In this document: piece by piece, positions 36,901 through 45,737 of the stretch | How the letters are laid out: the number at the start of each line of letters is the position of its first letter | Numbering within the stretch: the stretch's first letter is position 1 | NCBI RefSeq assembly: GCF_029433515.1 | Contig: NZ_JAQTIG010000004.1 | Coordinates: forward strand, 124,001 to 188,000 | Reading direction: 5' to 3' | Source: Lactobacillus sp. ESL0679 | GTDB taxonomy: Bacteria; Bacillota; Bacilli; Lactobacillales; Lactobacillaceae | Length of the DNA stretch: 64,000 bases | Notes under the pieces: model-generated | What the model was told of the DNA's origin: nothing | The model's input: only the letters and a program-made list of their open reading frames with translations | The model's database searches: none | Program-made: the position numbers and the translations under genes

Positions 36901-37542
36901 AAATTGCACCGCATGACGCTTGAGGATATTGGTCCAGTTAACTTAAAGTCAATTGACGAATATGAAGAAGTTAAAACGCGTTATGATTTTCTCAATAATC
37001 AGCAGAACGACTTGCTTAAGGCGCGAGATAATTTGCGCCAGTCAATGACTGAATTAGACAAGGAAGTTGGCAATCGTTTCAGTAAGACTTTTACTGCGGT
37101 TGCCAAGAGCTTTAAGGAACTGTTCCCAGTTGTTTTTGACGGCGGCAATGCAAAGCTGGTTTTAACCGATCCTGATGACTTGTTAACGACGGGGGTTGAA
37201 ATTATTGCGCAGCCACCTGGCAAAAAGTTGCAGCGCTTAAGTCTGTTGTCCGGTGGTGAACGGGCATTGACGGCCATTACATTATTATTTGCGATGCTGA
37301 AGGTTAAGCCGGTGCCATTTTGCGTTTTGGACGAGGTCGAAGCTGCCTTGGACGATGCGAACGTGACCCGATTTGCACAATTTTTGAAAAAATACGACAT
37401 GCATACACAATTTATTGTGATTACGCACCGGCGCGGTACAATGGAGCGAGCGGACCAATTATATGGCGTTGTGATGCAAGAGTCTGGCGTTTCGCAAGTC
37501 TTTTCAGTATCGTTAAAAGAATTAAAAAATGAGGTGAACTAA
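33979..37542 (+). CDS. smc: Chromosome segregation protein SMC
   Basis: A 1187-residue condensin. Walker A 'GPNGSGKSNITEAI' is near residue 32, two long coiled coils flank the hinge (about 500-660), and the C-terminal head has 'LLSGGERALTAITLLFAM' and 'VLDEVEAALDDANV'. It organises the nucleoid with ScpA and ScpB. Start is GTG at 33979, following AGGGGGTCGCTT. Full length. Confidence 0.96.
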   Translation: MPLKELIIDGFKSFAEKTRIEFDAGITGIVGPNGSGKSNITEAIRWVMGESRAKSLRGSNMKDVIFAGSEFRKSANHAEVTMVFDNQKRELHFDADQVTVTRRILLSGDNEYLINKHSVRQRDVRALFLDSGISQDSLAIISQGRVDQILNSRPEARRVLFEEAAGVLHFKKQKEAASLQLERTTDNLVRINDLVKELEQRIEPLHEQSSLAKEYQFQKQGLDQKLKTLLAFEIADLDKQKAQVQQKADKNQVLLSKLDCEVKESQSAVTTKRNEYKQLSDQREQVQADLLALTKKLSDLNANLQIAEQSKQYSEATKKEYQAELSDLKAQVVQLQADGKNLAEQKTALINQQQKLQDQRSDLTAELNENPANLNQKLDDLRSDYIQLLQDQTSNNNEIVYLNSELKRTRDDSSYQNIDVTTELTKSRAELDRLKSEGTVLKEKRTKEQQQAATLMSKQEDVQANLNGLRQTVTENTHRLNQVSARYEALENIRKRHEGYYYGVRNVLNNLADYHGIIGAIGELISFPAELEAAMATALGGGVQDLVAATRSDARDAINQLKQRHAGRATFLPLDGLRQYSIPASTVRSLQSFAGYQGIASDLVQSSSSEDISPAINYLLGSTVIVDTIDNALQISRRIGRYRIVTLDGDIISPGGSMTGGVRNQKNNSPLQTAAELTQLKQKIAQLKEGLTIDQTDLATLVKQDEELTQQLSEVKQKLQEVSRDLGEAVLSYQNQEKEVDRLKAANQLFESRREERDKQIASLTAKIKQAEQQKADFVTKIAEQKEQISQLQERIKNFATLNQKVQDKLAELDPQIAVYTNKLENLAGQQKTNQQELTDQQKQVETLTTKLTDLEHNGQLDQQKKQELHQENATGIKQKAKLQEELNTLSSQLGQFDAQINQLDQVASRNYDLRKDAASEQEGLSVKIAQFSSKIDQRLETLNKDYSLTYEAALAHAEGENTQQTREQLQKEVKLHRMTLEDIGPVNLKSIDEYEEVKTRYDFLNNQQNDLLKARDNLRQSMTELDKEVGNRFSKTFTAVAKSFKELFPVVFDGGNAKLVLTDPDDLLTTGVEIIAQPPGKKLQRLSLLSGGERALTAITLLFAMLKVKPVPFCVLDEVEAALDDANVTRFAQFLKKYDMHTQFIVITHRRGTMERADQLYGVVMQESGVSQVFSVSLKELKNEVN

Positions 37543-37544
37543 GA

Positions 37545-38843
37545 GTGGGCTTATTTGATAAAATCAAAAAATCACTATTTGGTAATAAAGAAGAGGCTGA
37601 AGTAGAGCCTAAAGTTGAGGCAGAACAACAGTCTGAAGCCAAACTAGAATCTAGTGCTGGCGCTGAGACGCAGGAAGTTGCGCAAAGTGAAAATGAAAGT
37701 ACAATTTCATCAGTTGCAACAAGTGCGGTGAATGAGCCAGAGTCTGAGTCACAGTCGGAAGCGACAGCGGAATCTGTTTCTAGCAGTCAAACAATGTCTG
37801 CTGCACCTAGCGAATCAGCTGTAAGTACGTCTGCAGTTGAAGAAATGACAGAACCGAAGACGGAATCTAAAGCAGAAGCAACGCCTTTAGAAAGTGCAAC
37901 GCAAGAGCAAAACCAAACAGAACTGTACGAAAAGGGCCTTGCCAAAACCAACAAAGGTTTTGGTGCTCGGTTAAATCAGTTCTTTGCGCAATTTAGGTCG
38001 GTTGACGAGGACTTTTTTGACGATTTGGAAGAATTGTTGATTGAATCAGACGTTGGCTTTGAAACTGCTGAGGAATTAACATCAGAGTTAAAAGACGAAG
38101 CCAAATTACAAAAGGCTAAGTCGCATAATGACTTAAAGAAATTAATCGTTGAAAAGTTGGTGGACCTATACGACAAGAACGGGGATGCCGAAAATGAAAA
38201 ATTGCGCTCTCACGATGATGGTCAACCCAATATTTATCTTTTTGTCGGAGTTAATGGCGCTGGCAAGACCACGACGATTGGTAAATTAGCGAAGCGGTTC
38301 AAGGATCAGGGCAAGTCGGTGTTGTTAGCAGCTGCTGATACGTTCAGAGCCGGTGCAGTTGAGCAATTGGTTGAATGGGGCAATCGTGTTGATGTCCCTG
38401 TCGTAACAGGAAAAGAACAGGCCGACCCCGCTTCAGTTGTTTATGACGCAACGGCAAGAGCAATTAAGGAGCATGTTGATTACTTATTGGTCGATACAGC
38501 TGGTCGTTTGCAAAATAAGAAGAATTTAATGAGCGAACTTGAGAAGATTGAGCGCATCATTAAAAAGCAGGCACCTGATGAACCAACAGAAACCTTGTTA
38601 GTTTTAGACGGCTCAACTGGGCAAAATGCCTTGTTGCAAGCAAAAGACTTTGATAAGACCACTAAGTTAACTGGTTTGGTTTTAACCAAATTAGACGGCT
38701 CTTCCAAAGGTGGGGTTGTGCTGGCAATTAGAAACGAAATGAAGTTGCCGGTGAAGCTAGTTGGTTTAGGTGAAAAGCCTGAGGACCTGGCTGACTTTGA
38801 CGCAGCGAATTATGCTGTTGGACTTTTCCATGATTTGGTATAA
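37545..38843 (+). CDS. ftsY: Signal recognition particle receptor FtsY
   Basis: A 432-residue SRP receptor GTPase. An N-terminal acidic Ser/Glu/Ala-rich region (about 15-125) of low complexity precedes the NG domain: 'GVNGAGKTTTIGKLAK' near residue 234, 'AADTFRAGAVEQL', 'DTAGRLQNKKNLM', 'LTKLDGSSKGG'. It docks Ffh and ribosomes at the membrane. Start is GTG at 37545, two bases after the smc stop, with GAGGTG upstream. The extension resembles the A domain of E. coli FtsY in charge but not in evident sequence. Confidence 0.94.
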   Translation: MGLFDKIKKSLFGNKEEAEVEPKVEAEQQSEAKLESSAGAETQEVAQSENESTISSVATSAVNEPESESQSEATAESVSSSQTMSAAPSESAVSTSAVEEMTEPKTESKAEATPLESATQEQNQTELYEKGLAKTNKGFGARLNQFFAQFRSVDEDFFDDLEELLIESDVGFETAEELTSELKDEAKLQKAKSHNDLKKLIVEKLVDLYDKNGDAENEKLRSHDDGQPNIYLFVGVNGAGKTTTIGKLAKRFKDQGKSVLLAAADTFRAGAVEQLVEWGNRVDVPVVTGKEQADPASVVYDATARAIKEHVDYLLVDTAGRLQNKKNLMSELEKIERIIKKQAPDEPTETLLVLDGSTGQNALLQAKDFDKTTKLTGLVLTKLDGSSKGGVVLAIRNEMKLPVKLVGLGEKPEDLADFDAANYAVGLFHDLV

Positions 38844-38864
38844 TTAGTGCAAAAGGAGAAAATT

Positions 38865-40289
38865 ATGAAAGAATACAGTGCATGTACCACCATTTTGGTT
38901 GGTAAAAATGCTTCAATTGACGGTTCAACAATGATCGCCCGCAACGATGACACTTTTCGGCCAATTACGCCACAAAAGTTTATTATTCATCCAGCTGCTA
39001 ATGGTGAAAAGGGACGCCAGATTAAATCGTGGCTGAATAAGTTTACGATGGATCTACCTGAGGATGCACAAGCTGTGCCAGCAGTTCCAAATGTTGATTA
39101 TCAACACCGTGGTTATTATGACGAAAGTGGTATTAACCAAGAAAATGTTGCCATGTCGTGTACAGAATCAACTTATGGTAATGAACGCGCCTTGGCTTTT
39201 GACCCACTAGTTAAAGATGGCTTGGACGAGGACTGCATGCAATCAGTTGTTTTGCCATATATCCATTCAGCTAAAAATGGGGTTGAATATTTAGGTAAGC
39301 TAATTGCTAAGTATGGTTCACCTGCTGGTAACTCGGTTTTGTTTAGTGACCAAGATGAAATTTGGTATATGGAAATTGTTACTGGTCACCACTGGGTTGC
39401 CCAAAGAATCCCTGATGATGCATATGCGATTGCAGCTAACCGGGTTTCAATTGAACAAGTTGATTTTAATGATCCAGCTAACTTTATGTGGAGTGACGGC
39501 ATTCAAGAATTTGTGACTGCACATCATTTAAATACGGACTATGAGGGTTGGAACTTCCGCCACATCTTTGGTACCTATACTGAACAGGATCGTCATTACA
39601 ACACTAACCGGGTTTGGTATGGTCAAAAGTACTTTAATCCCGAAGTTGAGCAAGACCCAACAGATGGTGATTTACCATTTATCCGTCGTGCAGCAAAGAA
39701 GATTACGCGTGAAGATATTGAATTTGTGCTTGGCAGTCATTATCAAGACACACCTTATGATCCATTTGGCAAGGGAACGGAGGAAGAAAAGCACCGTTTC
39801 CGGCCAATTGGCTTAAACAGAACTCAAAATGCGCATATTTTGCAAATTAGAAGTGATGTTGATCAAGATAAGGCTGCAATCATGTGGCTATGTATCGGCG
39901 GGCCAACCTTTACCCCGTTTGTACCGTTCTTTGCCAATATGAATGATACTGATCCGTCATATAACAACACTTCAATGGACTACAACATGAAGGATGCTTG
40001 GTGGTATTACAAGTCTTTGGCAACAATCGTTGAAAGCCACTATCCACAATTTGTTCAGCTAGATACTGACTACTTGAAGGACTTAAACCAATACTTCCGT
40101 CGTCGTGTCGAGGTTGTTATTGCTGGTGCTGAAGGTAAGAGTGGCAGCGAATTAACAGCTTATTTGACTAAAGCAAACCAAGAAACAGTTGCTTATACTC
40201 GCAAACAATCAGAAAAATTGTGGGGTCAGATGATGATTGATTCAATTAACATGTCGAAGTTGACCTTTAATATGGATGAAAACTTATAG
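38865..40289 (+). CDS. pepD: C69 family dipeptidase
   Basis: A 474-residue Ntn-hydrolase (dipeptidase A type). The probable nucleophile is Cys7 in 'MKEYSACTTILVGKNAS', seen in the usual setting 'GSTMIARNDD', and may be exposed by removal of six residues, as described for this family. The protein cleaves a broad range of dipeptides in the cytoplasm. The frame goes back to a GTG at 38847, but ATG at 38865 follows AAGGAG. It sits between the SRP genes ftsY and ylxM-ffh, next to amino acid permeases. Confidence 0.9.
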   Translation: MKEYSACTTILVGKNASIDGSTMIARNDDTFRPITPQKFIIHPAANGEKGRQIKSWLNKFTMDLPEDAQAVPAVPNVDYQHRGYYDESGINQENVAMSCTESTYGNERALAFDPLVKDGLDEDCMQSVVLPYIHSAKNGVEYLGKLIAKYGSPAGNSVLFSDQDEIWYMEIVTGHHWVAQRIPDDAYAIAANRVSIEQVDFNDPANFMWSDGIQEFVTAHHLNTDYEGWNFRHIFGTYTEQDRHYNTNRVWYGQKYFNPEVEQDPTDGDLPFIRRAAKKITREDIEFVLGSHYQDTPYDPFGKGTEEEKHRFRPIGLNRTQNAHILQIRSDVDQDKAAIMWLCIGGPTFTPFVPFFANMNDTDPSYNNTSMDYNMKDAWWYYKSLATIVESHYPQFVQLDTDYLKDLNQYFRRRVEVVIAGAEGKSGSELTAYLTKANQETVAYTRKQSEKLWGQMMIDSINMSKLTFNMDENL

Positions 40290-40295
40290 TAAATA

Positions 40296-40328
40296 AAAAA
40301 GCCTTAACCGTGATGGTTAAGGCTTTTT
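40296..40328. terminator. Bidirectional terminator between pepD and permease
   Basis: A 14-bp stem (AAAAAGCCTTAACC, 40296-40309, with its complement at 40315-40328) and GTGAT loop; serves pepD rightward and the permease ending at 40342 leftward. Confidence 0.9.
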
Positions 40329-40341
40329 GCGTGGTTAAAAG

Positions 40342-41766
40342 TTATTGCTTATTCATTGCTGAATGGTGCATGCCATAGAGGTAGTAGATAATGATACCAA
40401 CTATTGTCCAAATTAACATGTACTCCTTTGCCTGATTATCCAAGCCCAAGAAGACCGCGAATGAGCCTAAGAATGCCAGAAACGGTAAAACGGGATAGAG
40501 GGGCATTTTGAATGCTGGATCAGCAATATCATGGCCTTCGCGTGGACGCAGACGATAAATACCAATCGAGACAAACATGAAGGCAATTAATGTCCCAGCA
40601 GAAACCAATTGAGTTAAAAAGGTAAAAGGAATAAAAGCTGAGATAATAATAGCAACAATCGCAACTGTCCATAATGCTGTTGCTGGTCTGTGATCTTGGT
40701 TAAGATTACCTAATTTTTGGGGTAACATACCATCACGACCAAATGAGTAGACTAGTCGCGAACTTGCCATACATAGACCAATTAAGGCAGTAAACATACC
40801 CAAAACGGCTACGGATTGAACAATGATTGCGACCCCGCCGTGACCAGTCTGGCGCAGGGCGTAACCGACTGGCTCGGCCGAGTTCAGATATTGTTGGTAA
40901 GGTACCATACCAACGAGTACTAGGCTAACTGCCACAAACAAAACGACAGCAATTAATAATGAACCAATAATGCCGCGAGGCATGGTCTTTTGGGGGTTAA
41001 TTGCTTCGGCAGAGTTGGAAGCAATGGTATCAAAACCCAAGAAGGAAATATAAATCATCGACACCCCAGCATAAATTCCTTGCCAGCCACCAAACGGTCC
41101 GTGCGCGGTAGCACGATAGTGCGGGATGAACGGCACGAAATTGGCTGCTTTAATTGCTGTTAAACCGATAACAACAAAAAGTAAGATGGCTAAAACTTTA
41201 ACAACAACTAAAATGTTTTCAACTCGTGATGCTTTCGACACCCCGAAACTAACTAAAATCGCTGCAAGCATGATGGCAATCAGGGCCACAAGGTCGACTA
41301 ACCCGCCGTTAACGCCAATTGGGTTAGCCAAAAACGCAGGCAAGTTCCAGCCTAACGGCGCAATTAATGCTCGCAGATTGGCTGATAGGCCAGAACTGAC
41401 AAAGGCCATTCCAATTAAATATTCAGCCAAAAGTGCCCAGCCAGAAATCCAGCCCCAAAATTCACCAAAGACGACATTAATCCAAGAATAAACGGAGCCA
41501 GCGAATGGCATTGCTGCTGCCATTTCCGCATAAGCAAAGGCCACCAGTCCAGCAACAATTGAGGCAACAACACAAGAGATAGCAACGGCTGGTCCTGTAT
41601 GCAGAGCTGCAACTTCACCTGGCAGTGTGAAAATTGAGGTGGAAACGATTGTCCCAACGCCAAGGGCTAAAAAGTCGCGGACCTTTAAGGTACGCACTAG
41701 GTGGCCATCTTTTTCTTGATAAATATTAGGATTTTCCTTGCGATTCATTGTTTGCCATAACTTCAA
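40342..41766 (-). CDS. APC family amino acid permease (copy 1)
   Basis: A 474-residue permease with about 12 helices. 'FLALGVGTIVSTSIFTLPG' holds the unwound helix 1 (GxGxI-like) that binds the amino group, and 'YSWINVVFGEFWGWISGW' is typical of the YfnA-like/cationic amino acid transporter group. The substrate cannot be told from the sequence. The start is TTG at 41766, 8 bases after GGAGG; an ATG six codons later lacks such a site. It is homologous over its whole length to copy 2. Confidence 0.88.
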   Translation of the reverse strand: MKLWQTMNRKENPNIYQEKDGHLVRTLKVRDFLALGVGTIVSTSIFTLPGEVAALHTGPAVAISCVVASIVAGLVAFAYAEMAAAMPFAGSVYSWINVVFGEFWGWISGWALLAEYLIGMAFVSSGLSANLRALIAPLGWNLPAFLANPIGVNGGLVDLVALIAIMLAAILVSFGVSKASRVENILVVVKVLAILLFVVIGLTAIKAANFVPFIPHYRATAHGPFGGWQGIYAGVSMIYISFLGFDTIASNSAEAINPQKTMPRGIIGSLLIAVVLFVAVSLVLVGMVPYQQYLNSAEPVGYALRQTGHGGVAIIVQSVAVLGMFTALIGLCMASSRLVYSFGRDGMLPQKLGNLNQDHRPATALWTVAIVAIIISAFIPFTFLTQLVSAGTLIAFMFVSIGIYRLRPREGHDIADPAFKMPLYPVLPFLAFLGSFAVFLGLDNQAKEYMLIWTIVGIIIYYLYGMHHSAMNKQ

Positions 41767-41876
41767 CTAAACTACCTCCAAAGGATAAGATTATTTTTTA
41801 ATAATTAAATTAAATAATAATTAATATTAATGCAAAATATTTTAATCGTCAAATCTAACTTTTCATTTGGCAAAAT

Positions 41877-41908
41877 AAAAAACGCGGTTATGACTAACTG
41901 CGTTTTTT
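41877..41908 (-). terminator. Terminator after permease copy 2
   Basis: Stem AAAACGCGGTTA/TAACTGCGTTTT (41879-41890 with 41895-41906, one G-U) and a TGAC loop, read leftward. It separates the two permease transcripts, so copy 1 should have its own promoter in 41767-41876. Confidence 0.8.
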
Positions 41909-41929
41909 AAGTAATTGAAATTATTAAGC

Positions 41930-43357
41930 TTAATCTTGCTTGTTCATTGTTGAGTGTGCTAGGCCGTAACAGAAGTAGATGACTAATCCAATGATAAACC
42001 AAATAACTGCATAAATTTTGGCATGAGCATCCAATCCCATAAAGACAACGAGTGAACCCAGAAAGGCTAAGAATGGCAGCACAGGATAAAAGGGCATTTT
42101 AAATGCAGGGTTAGAAATATCCACGCCTTCACGTGGGCGCAAGCGATAAATCCCCAATGAAACAAACATGAAGGCAATTAATGTCCCGGCAGAAACTAAT
42201 TGCGTTAAGAATGAGAAGGGTAAGAATGCACTGATTAAGATCGCTACAATAGTAATTGTCCAGAGTGCATTGTTAGGCTTTTTATCGACCGTTAATTTGC
42301 CTAACTTTTTAGGCAGCATACCGTCGCGACCAAAGGAATAGACTAGTCTTGAACTTGACATGCACAATCCAATTAGTGCTGTAAACATGCCAAAAACAGC
42401 AATTGTTTGGACGATTGTGGCAACAGTGCCATGGCCGATTGAACGTAGAGCAAGGCCAACAGGCTCTGCAGAACCCATATATTGTTGGTAAGGAATAACA
42501 CCAACTAATACCAAGCTAACGGCGACAAATAAGACAACAGCGATTAACAATGAGCCGACAATTCCACGAGGCATTGTCTTTTCCGGATTTTTGGCTTCTG
42601 CCGAATTGGCAGCAATTGCATCAAAGCCTAAGTATGATACGAAAATCATGGATACACCAGCGTAAATCCCCTGCCAGCCACCAAAGGGACCATTGCTAGT
42701 TGCATGATATTGCGGAATAAATGGCACGAAGTTAGCCGTCTTAATTGCGGTCATACCAACAATAATGAACAATAAAATTGCAATTACCTTGAGTGCAACT
42801 AGGGCGTTCTCAACGCGAGATGCCTCAGACACGCCGTGACTAATTAATAAGGAAACTAAAAAGATCGAGACAATTGAAATGAGGTCGACTACACCGCCTT
42901 GGACGCCAAATGGGTTAGACAGAGCAGCCGGCAATTTTAGTCCCAAAGGAGCGATTAAAGCACGTAAATTAGCCGAAATTCCCGAGCCGATAAACGACAT
43001 GGCAATAAAATATTCGGCTAACAGTGCCCAGCCGGCAATCCAACCCCAGACTTCGCCAAAAACAACATTAATCCAAGAATACGCAGATCCAGCAAATGGC
43101 ATTGCCCCGGCCATTTCGGCATAGGCAAAAGAAACAATGCCAGCGACTATGGCGGCTAAGATACAAGAAATGGCGACAGCTGGTCCCGTGTGTAGTGCTG
43201 CTACTTCGCCTGGCAGCGTAAAGATTGAGGTGGAAACGATTGTTCCAACCCCTAACGCTAAAAAGTCCTTCACAGTGAGTGAGCGAACTAATTGGCCGTC
43301 CTTTTGTTCATAGACCCGCGGATCTTCTTTACGATTGATTTTCTTCCATAAATTCAC
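41930..43357 (-). CDS. APC family amino acid permease (copy 2)
   Basis: A 475-residue paralogue of the neighbouring permease, with the same 'FLALGVGTIVSTSIFTLPG' helix 1 and ending in 'HSTMNKQD'. The start is GTG at 43357, preceded by AAGGAGAATAAAAC. Differences cluster in the loops and at helix ends (for example 'VEGIVSFAYAEMAGAMPF' versus 'VAGLVAFAYAEMAAAMPF' like positions), so the two may differ in substrate affinity or regulation. Confidence 0.88.
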   Translation of the reverse strand: MNLWKKINRKEDPRVYEQKDGQLVRSLTVKDFLALGVGTIVSTSIFTLPGEVAALHTGPAVAISCILAAIVAGIVSFAYAEMAGAMPFAGSAYSWINVVFGEVWGWIAGWALLAEYFIAMSFIGSGISANLRALIAPLGLKLPAALSNPFGVQGGVVDLISIVSIFLVSLLISHGVSEASRVENALVALKVIAILLFIIVGMTAIKTANFVPFIPQYHATSNGPFGGWQGIYAGVSMIFVSYLGFDAIAANSAEAKNPEKTMPRGIVGSLLIAVVLFVAVSLVLVGVIPYQQYMGSAEPVGLALRSIGHGTVATIVQTIAVFGMFTALIGLCMSSSRLVYSFGRDGMLPKKLGKLTVDKKPNNALWTITIVAILISAFLPFSFLTQLVSAGTLIAFMFVSLGIYRLRPREGVDISNPAFKMPFYPVLPFLAFLGSLVVFMGLDAHAKIYAVIWFIIGLVIYFCYGLAHSTMNKQD

Positions 43358-43498
43358 GTTTTATTCTCCTTGAAATTCTTATGTCAATATAAAGAAGCTT
43401 ACACAACTATGGCAGGCTGTGCAAGTTTAATTATCGTAAGAAAATCAGTAATTAATTGTAGATGATTTTTCTATTAAAATCAGAAAATTTACTAAGAG

Positions 43499-43511
43499 TT
43501 GCGGTTCGCAA
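43499..43511. repeat. Short inverted repeat upstream of ylxM
   Basis: TTGCG-GTT-CGCAA immediately before the ylxM -35 region. It may be a protein binding site; with 5-base arms it may also be chance. Confidence 0.3.
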
Positions 43512-43540
43512 TCGTCAAACTGGCGCTTTTTTGCTATACT
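43512..43540 (+). promoter_or_regulatory. Promoter of ylxM-ffh
   Basis: -35 TCGTCA (43512-43517), 17-base spacer, -10 TATACT (43535-43540), 18 bases before the ylxM start. Confidence 0.55.
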
Positions 43541-43558
43541 AATTTAAGGTGAAAAGTA

Positions 43559-43900
43559 ATGGACGAACTCGTTAAAAATGAAATATTAGGCGATTTATAC
43601 GCATATTATGGTCAGCTCTTAACTAAGGGCCAGCAAAGTTATTTTGAGGATTATTATTATAATGACCTGTCTTTGGGCGAAATTGCCGCCAATCACAACG
43701 TGTCGCGGCAGGCAGTCTATGATAATTTGCGTCGCTGCCGGAAACTTTTAACCAATTATGAAGCAAAATTGCACATGCAGAGAGACTATAATGAAATAGA
43801 ACAAAAATTGACAGTGATTGCTGATGCAGTCGCTCAAGATAAGCATGAAGAAGCATTACTTAAAATTAAGCAATTATTAGGAACAATGAGGGGAGAATGA
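43559..43900 (+). CDS. ylxM: YlxM family SRP-associated helix-turn-helix protein
   Basis: A 113-residue UPF0122 protein. 'LTKGQQSYFEDYYYNDLSLGEIAANHNVSRQAVYDNLRR' region (key residues L, Q, Y, D, L, S, E, I, A, S, R, Q, A, V, D) is a sigma-region-4-like helix-turn-helix. It always sits before ffh, and in streptococci it takes part in the SRP pathway. ATG at 43559; the stop is four bases before ffh. Confidence 0.92.
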   Translation: MDELVKNEILGDLYAYYGQLLTKGQQSYFEDYYYNDLSLGEIAANHNVSRQAVYDNLRRCRKLLTNYEAKLHMQRDYNEIEQKLTVIADAVAQDKHEEALLKIKQLLGTMRGE

Positions 43901-43904
43901 CTCA

Positions 43905-45332
43905 ATGGCTTTTGAAAATTTAAGTGAACGAATTCAAAAAGCGTTGCGGAATTTAACTGGTAAGGGCAAAATTTCTGAAGAAGATATTAATAATGCAAGC
44001 CGTGAAATTCGGCTAGCACTGCTTGAGGCCGACGTTAACTTTAAGGTCGTTAAAGATTTTATTAAGAAAATCAAGGAAGAGGCCTTAGGCAAGGAAGTCC
44101 AGGAAAGTTTAAATCCGGGCCAGCAAGTTATCAAAATTGTTAATGATGAATTAACTAAGATGATGGGTGAGAGTGCCGTTGGTCTGAACAAGTCTAAGCA
44201 TATCCCAACAATCATCATGATGGTCGGGCTGCAAGGTACTGGTAAGACGACAACTGTTGGTAAGCTTGCCAACCGCTTAATGCAAAAGGAAAAGGCGCGG
44301 CCGTTATTGATTGCCGGCGATATTTATCGGCCAGCCGCAATTGACCAACTTGAACAAATCGGTACTGAATTAAAGGTTCCGGTTTATAGCGAAAAAGAGC
44401 AGTCAAATGTTGCGCAAATCGTGCAAAACGGGTTAAAACAAGCTGAAGCCAATAAAAATGACTACGTAATCATCGATACGGCTGGTCGTTTGGAAATTGA
44501 TGAACCCCTGATGGAAGAGCTCGAGCAGGTTAAGAAGGTTGCTGAGCCAGATAACATTCTGCTAGTCGTTGACGCAATGACTGGTCAAGCTGCAACTGAT
44601 GTTGCCAAGGGGTTTGATAGTCGCTTGGACATTACCGGGATTATTTTAACTAAGCTCGATGGTGATACTCGTGGTGGTGCGGCATTATCCATTAGGGCGG
44701 TTACAGGTAAGCCAATTATCTTCACTGGTCAAGGGGAAAAATTAACTGACCTTGAGCAGTTCCACCCAGACCGGATGGCATCGCGGATTTTGGGTATGGG
44801 CGACATGCTGACCTTGATTGAAAAGGCCCAGCAAGACTATGACGCCAAGAAGGCCGAGCAAGTTGCTGAAAAGATGAAGGAAAACACCTTCGACTTTAAC
44901 GACTTTGTTGATCAACTCGACCAAGTTGAGAAGATGGGGCCACTTGATCAAGTCATGAAGATGATTCCGGGAATGGCTAACAATCCGCAACTGAAGAATC
45001 TTAATATTGATAAAAAGCAAATTCTGCACGTTAAGGCAATTGTGTCATCAATGACGCCTGCAGAACGTGAGGACCCTGAGCTGCTTAATCCTAGTCGGCG
45101 CAGAAGAATTGCAACTGGGTCTGGTCGTCCAGTGGTTGAAGTTAACCGCATGATTAAGCAATTTAAACAGGCACGTGACATGATGAGTAAGATTACCAAA
45201 GGTAATTTCAAGGGCATGGGCAATTTGCCGGGAATGGACTCGCCAATGGCCAAGATGGCAATGCGCCGAATGGGCAAAAAGTTCAAGAAGAACAAGAAAA
45301 AGCGCATGAAGATCAAGCGCTATCACTCATGA
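43905..45332 (+). CDS. ffh: Signal recognition particle protein Ffh
   Basis: A 475-residue SRP GTPase. The N domain (1-90) and G domain ('GLQGTGKTTTVGKLAN' near 108, 'DTAGRLEIDEPLM', 'LTKLDGDTRGG') are followed by the Met-rich M domain (about 300-440) that binds signal peptides and 4.5S RNA, with 'SRRRRIATGSG' as the RNA-binding part. The C-terminus is strongly basic (K/R-rich). No 4.5S RNA gene was found in the window. Confidence 0.96.
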   Translation: MAFENLSERIQKALRNLTGKGKISEEDINNASREIRLALLEADVNFKVVKDFIKKIKEEALGKEVQESLNPGQQVIKIVNDELTKMMGESAVGLNKSKHIPTIIMMVGLQGTGKTTTVGKLANRLMQKEKARPLLIAGDIYRPAAIDQLEQIGTELKVPVYSEKEQSNVAQIVQNGLKQAEANKNDYVIIDTAGRLEIDEPLMEELEQVKKVAEPDNILLVVDAMTGQAATDVAKGFDSRLDITGIILTKLDGDTRGGAALSIRAVTGKPIIFTGQGEKLTDLEQFHPDRMASRILGMGDMLTLIEKAQQDYDAKKAEQVAEKMKENTFDFNDFVDQLDQVEKMGPLDQVMKMIPGMANNPQLKNLNIDKKQILHVKAIVSSMTPAEREDPELLNPSRRRRIATGSGRPVVEVNRMIKQFKQARDMMSKITKGNFKGMGNLPGMDSPMAKMAMRRMGKKFKKNKKKRMKIKRYHS

Positions 45333-45353
45333 TTGCCTGTTAAGTAAAAACAC

Positions 45354-45382
45354 TTTACACCCGCTTGAAAAAGTGCTATATT
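45354..45382 (+). promoter_or_regulatory. Promoter of rpsP
   Basis: -35 TTTACA (45354-45359), 17-base spacer, -10 TATATT (45377-45382); rpsP starts 34 bases later. Confidence 0.7.
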
Positions 45383-45415
45383 AATAATCGTTAAGTTTTA
45401 GGAGGATATAAATTT

Positions 45416-45688
45416 ATGTCAGTAAAAATTCGTATGCGCCGGATGGGTGCTAAAAGAAAGCCTTTCTACAGAATCGTTGTTGCAGACTCAAGAATGCCAC
45501 GCGATGGTCGTTTCATCGAAGAAGTAGGTTTCTACAACCCAGTTGCAGAACCAAAGCAATTAAAGCTTGATGAAGACAAGATTTTTGAATGGCTTAAGAA
45601 GGGTGCACAACCTTCAGACACTGTTAGATCACTTCTTTCAGGTGCTGGCTTAATGAAGAAGTTGCACGAATCAAAGCAAAGCAAATAA
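45416..45688 (+). CDS. rpsP: 30S ribosomal protein S16
   Basis: A 90-residue S16: '[25 protein letters not shown]' region (key residues R, G, K, P, Y, R, V, D, R) and '[11 protein letters not shown]' are diagnostic. ATG follows AGGAGGATATAAATTT. The KH-domain gene khpA (ylqC), often placed after it, is absent; a terminator and rimM follow. Confidence 0.97.
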   Translation: MSVKIRMRRMGAKRKPFYRIVVADSRMPRDGRFIEEVGFYNPVAEPKQLKLDEDKIFEWLKKGAQPSDTVRSLLSGAGLMKKLHESKQSK

Positions 45689-45705
45689 TTTATTTGCAAA
45701 GGTAG

Positions 45706-45737
45706 AAAGTTTGAAGTTAGATGCTTCAAACTTTTTT
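45706..45737 (+). terminator. Terminator after rpsP
   Basis: An 11-bp perfect stem (AAAGTTTGAAG, 45706-45716, with 45724-45734), 7-base loop, T-run. It lies 23 bases before rimM, likely reducing rimM-trmD expression relative to S16. Confidence 0.85.

Noticed and set aside
43358..43558. Possible T-box or riboswitch before the leftward permease
   Set aside because: No T-box GGTGG-type sequence, no antiterminator pair and no conserved aptamer seen; only a plain ribosome binding site and short repeats.
44948..45326. Long open frames on the minus strand opposite ffh, smc and ispA
   Set aside because: They lie fully inside highly conserved genes and show no ribosome binding sites or known domains; they are shadows.
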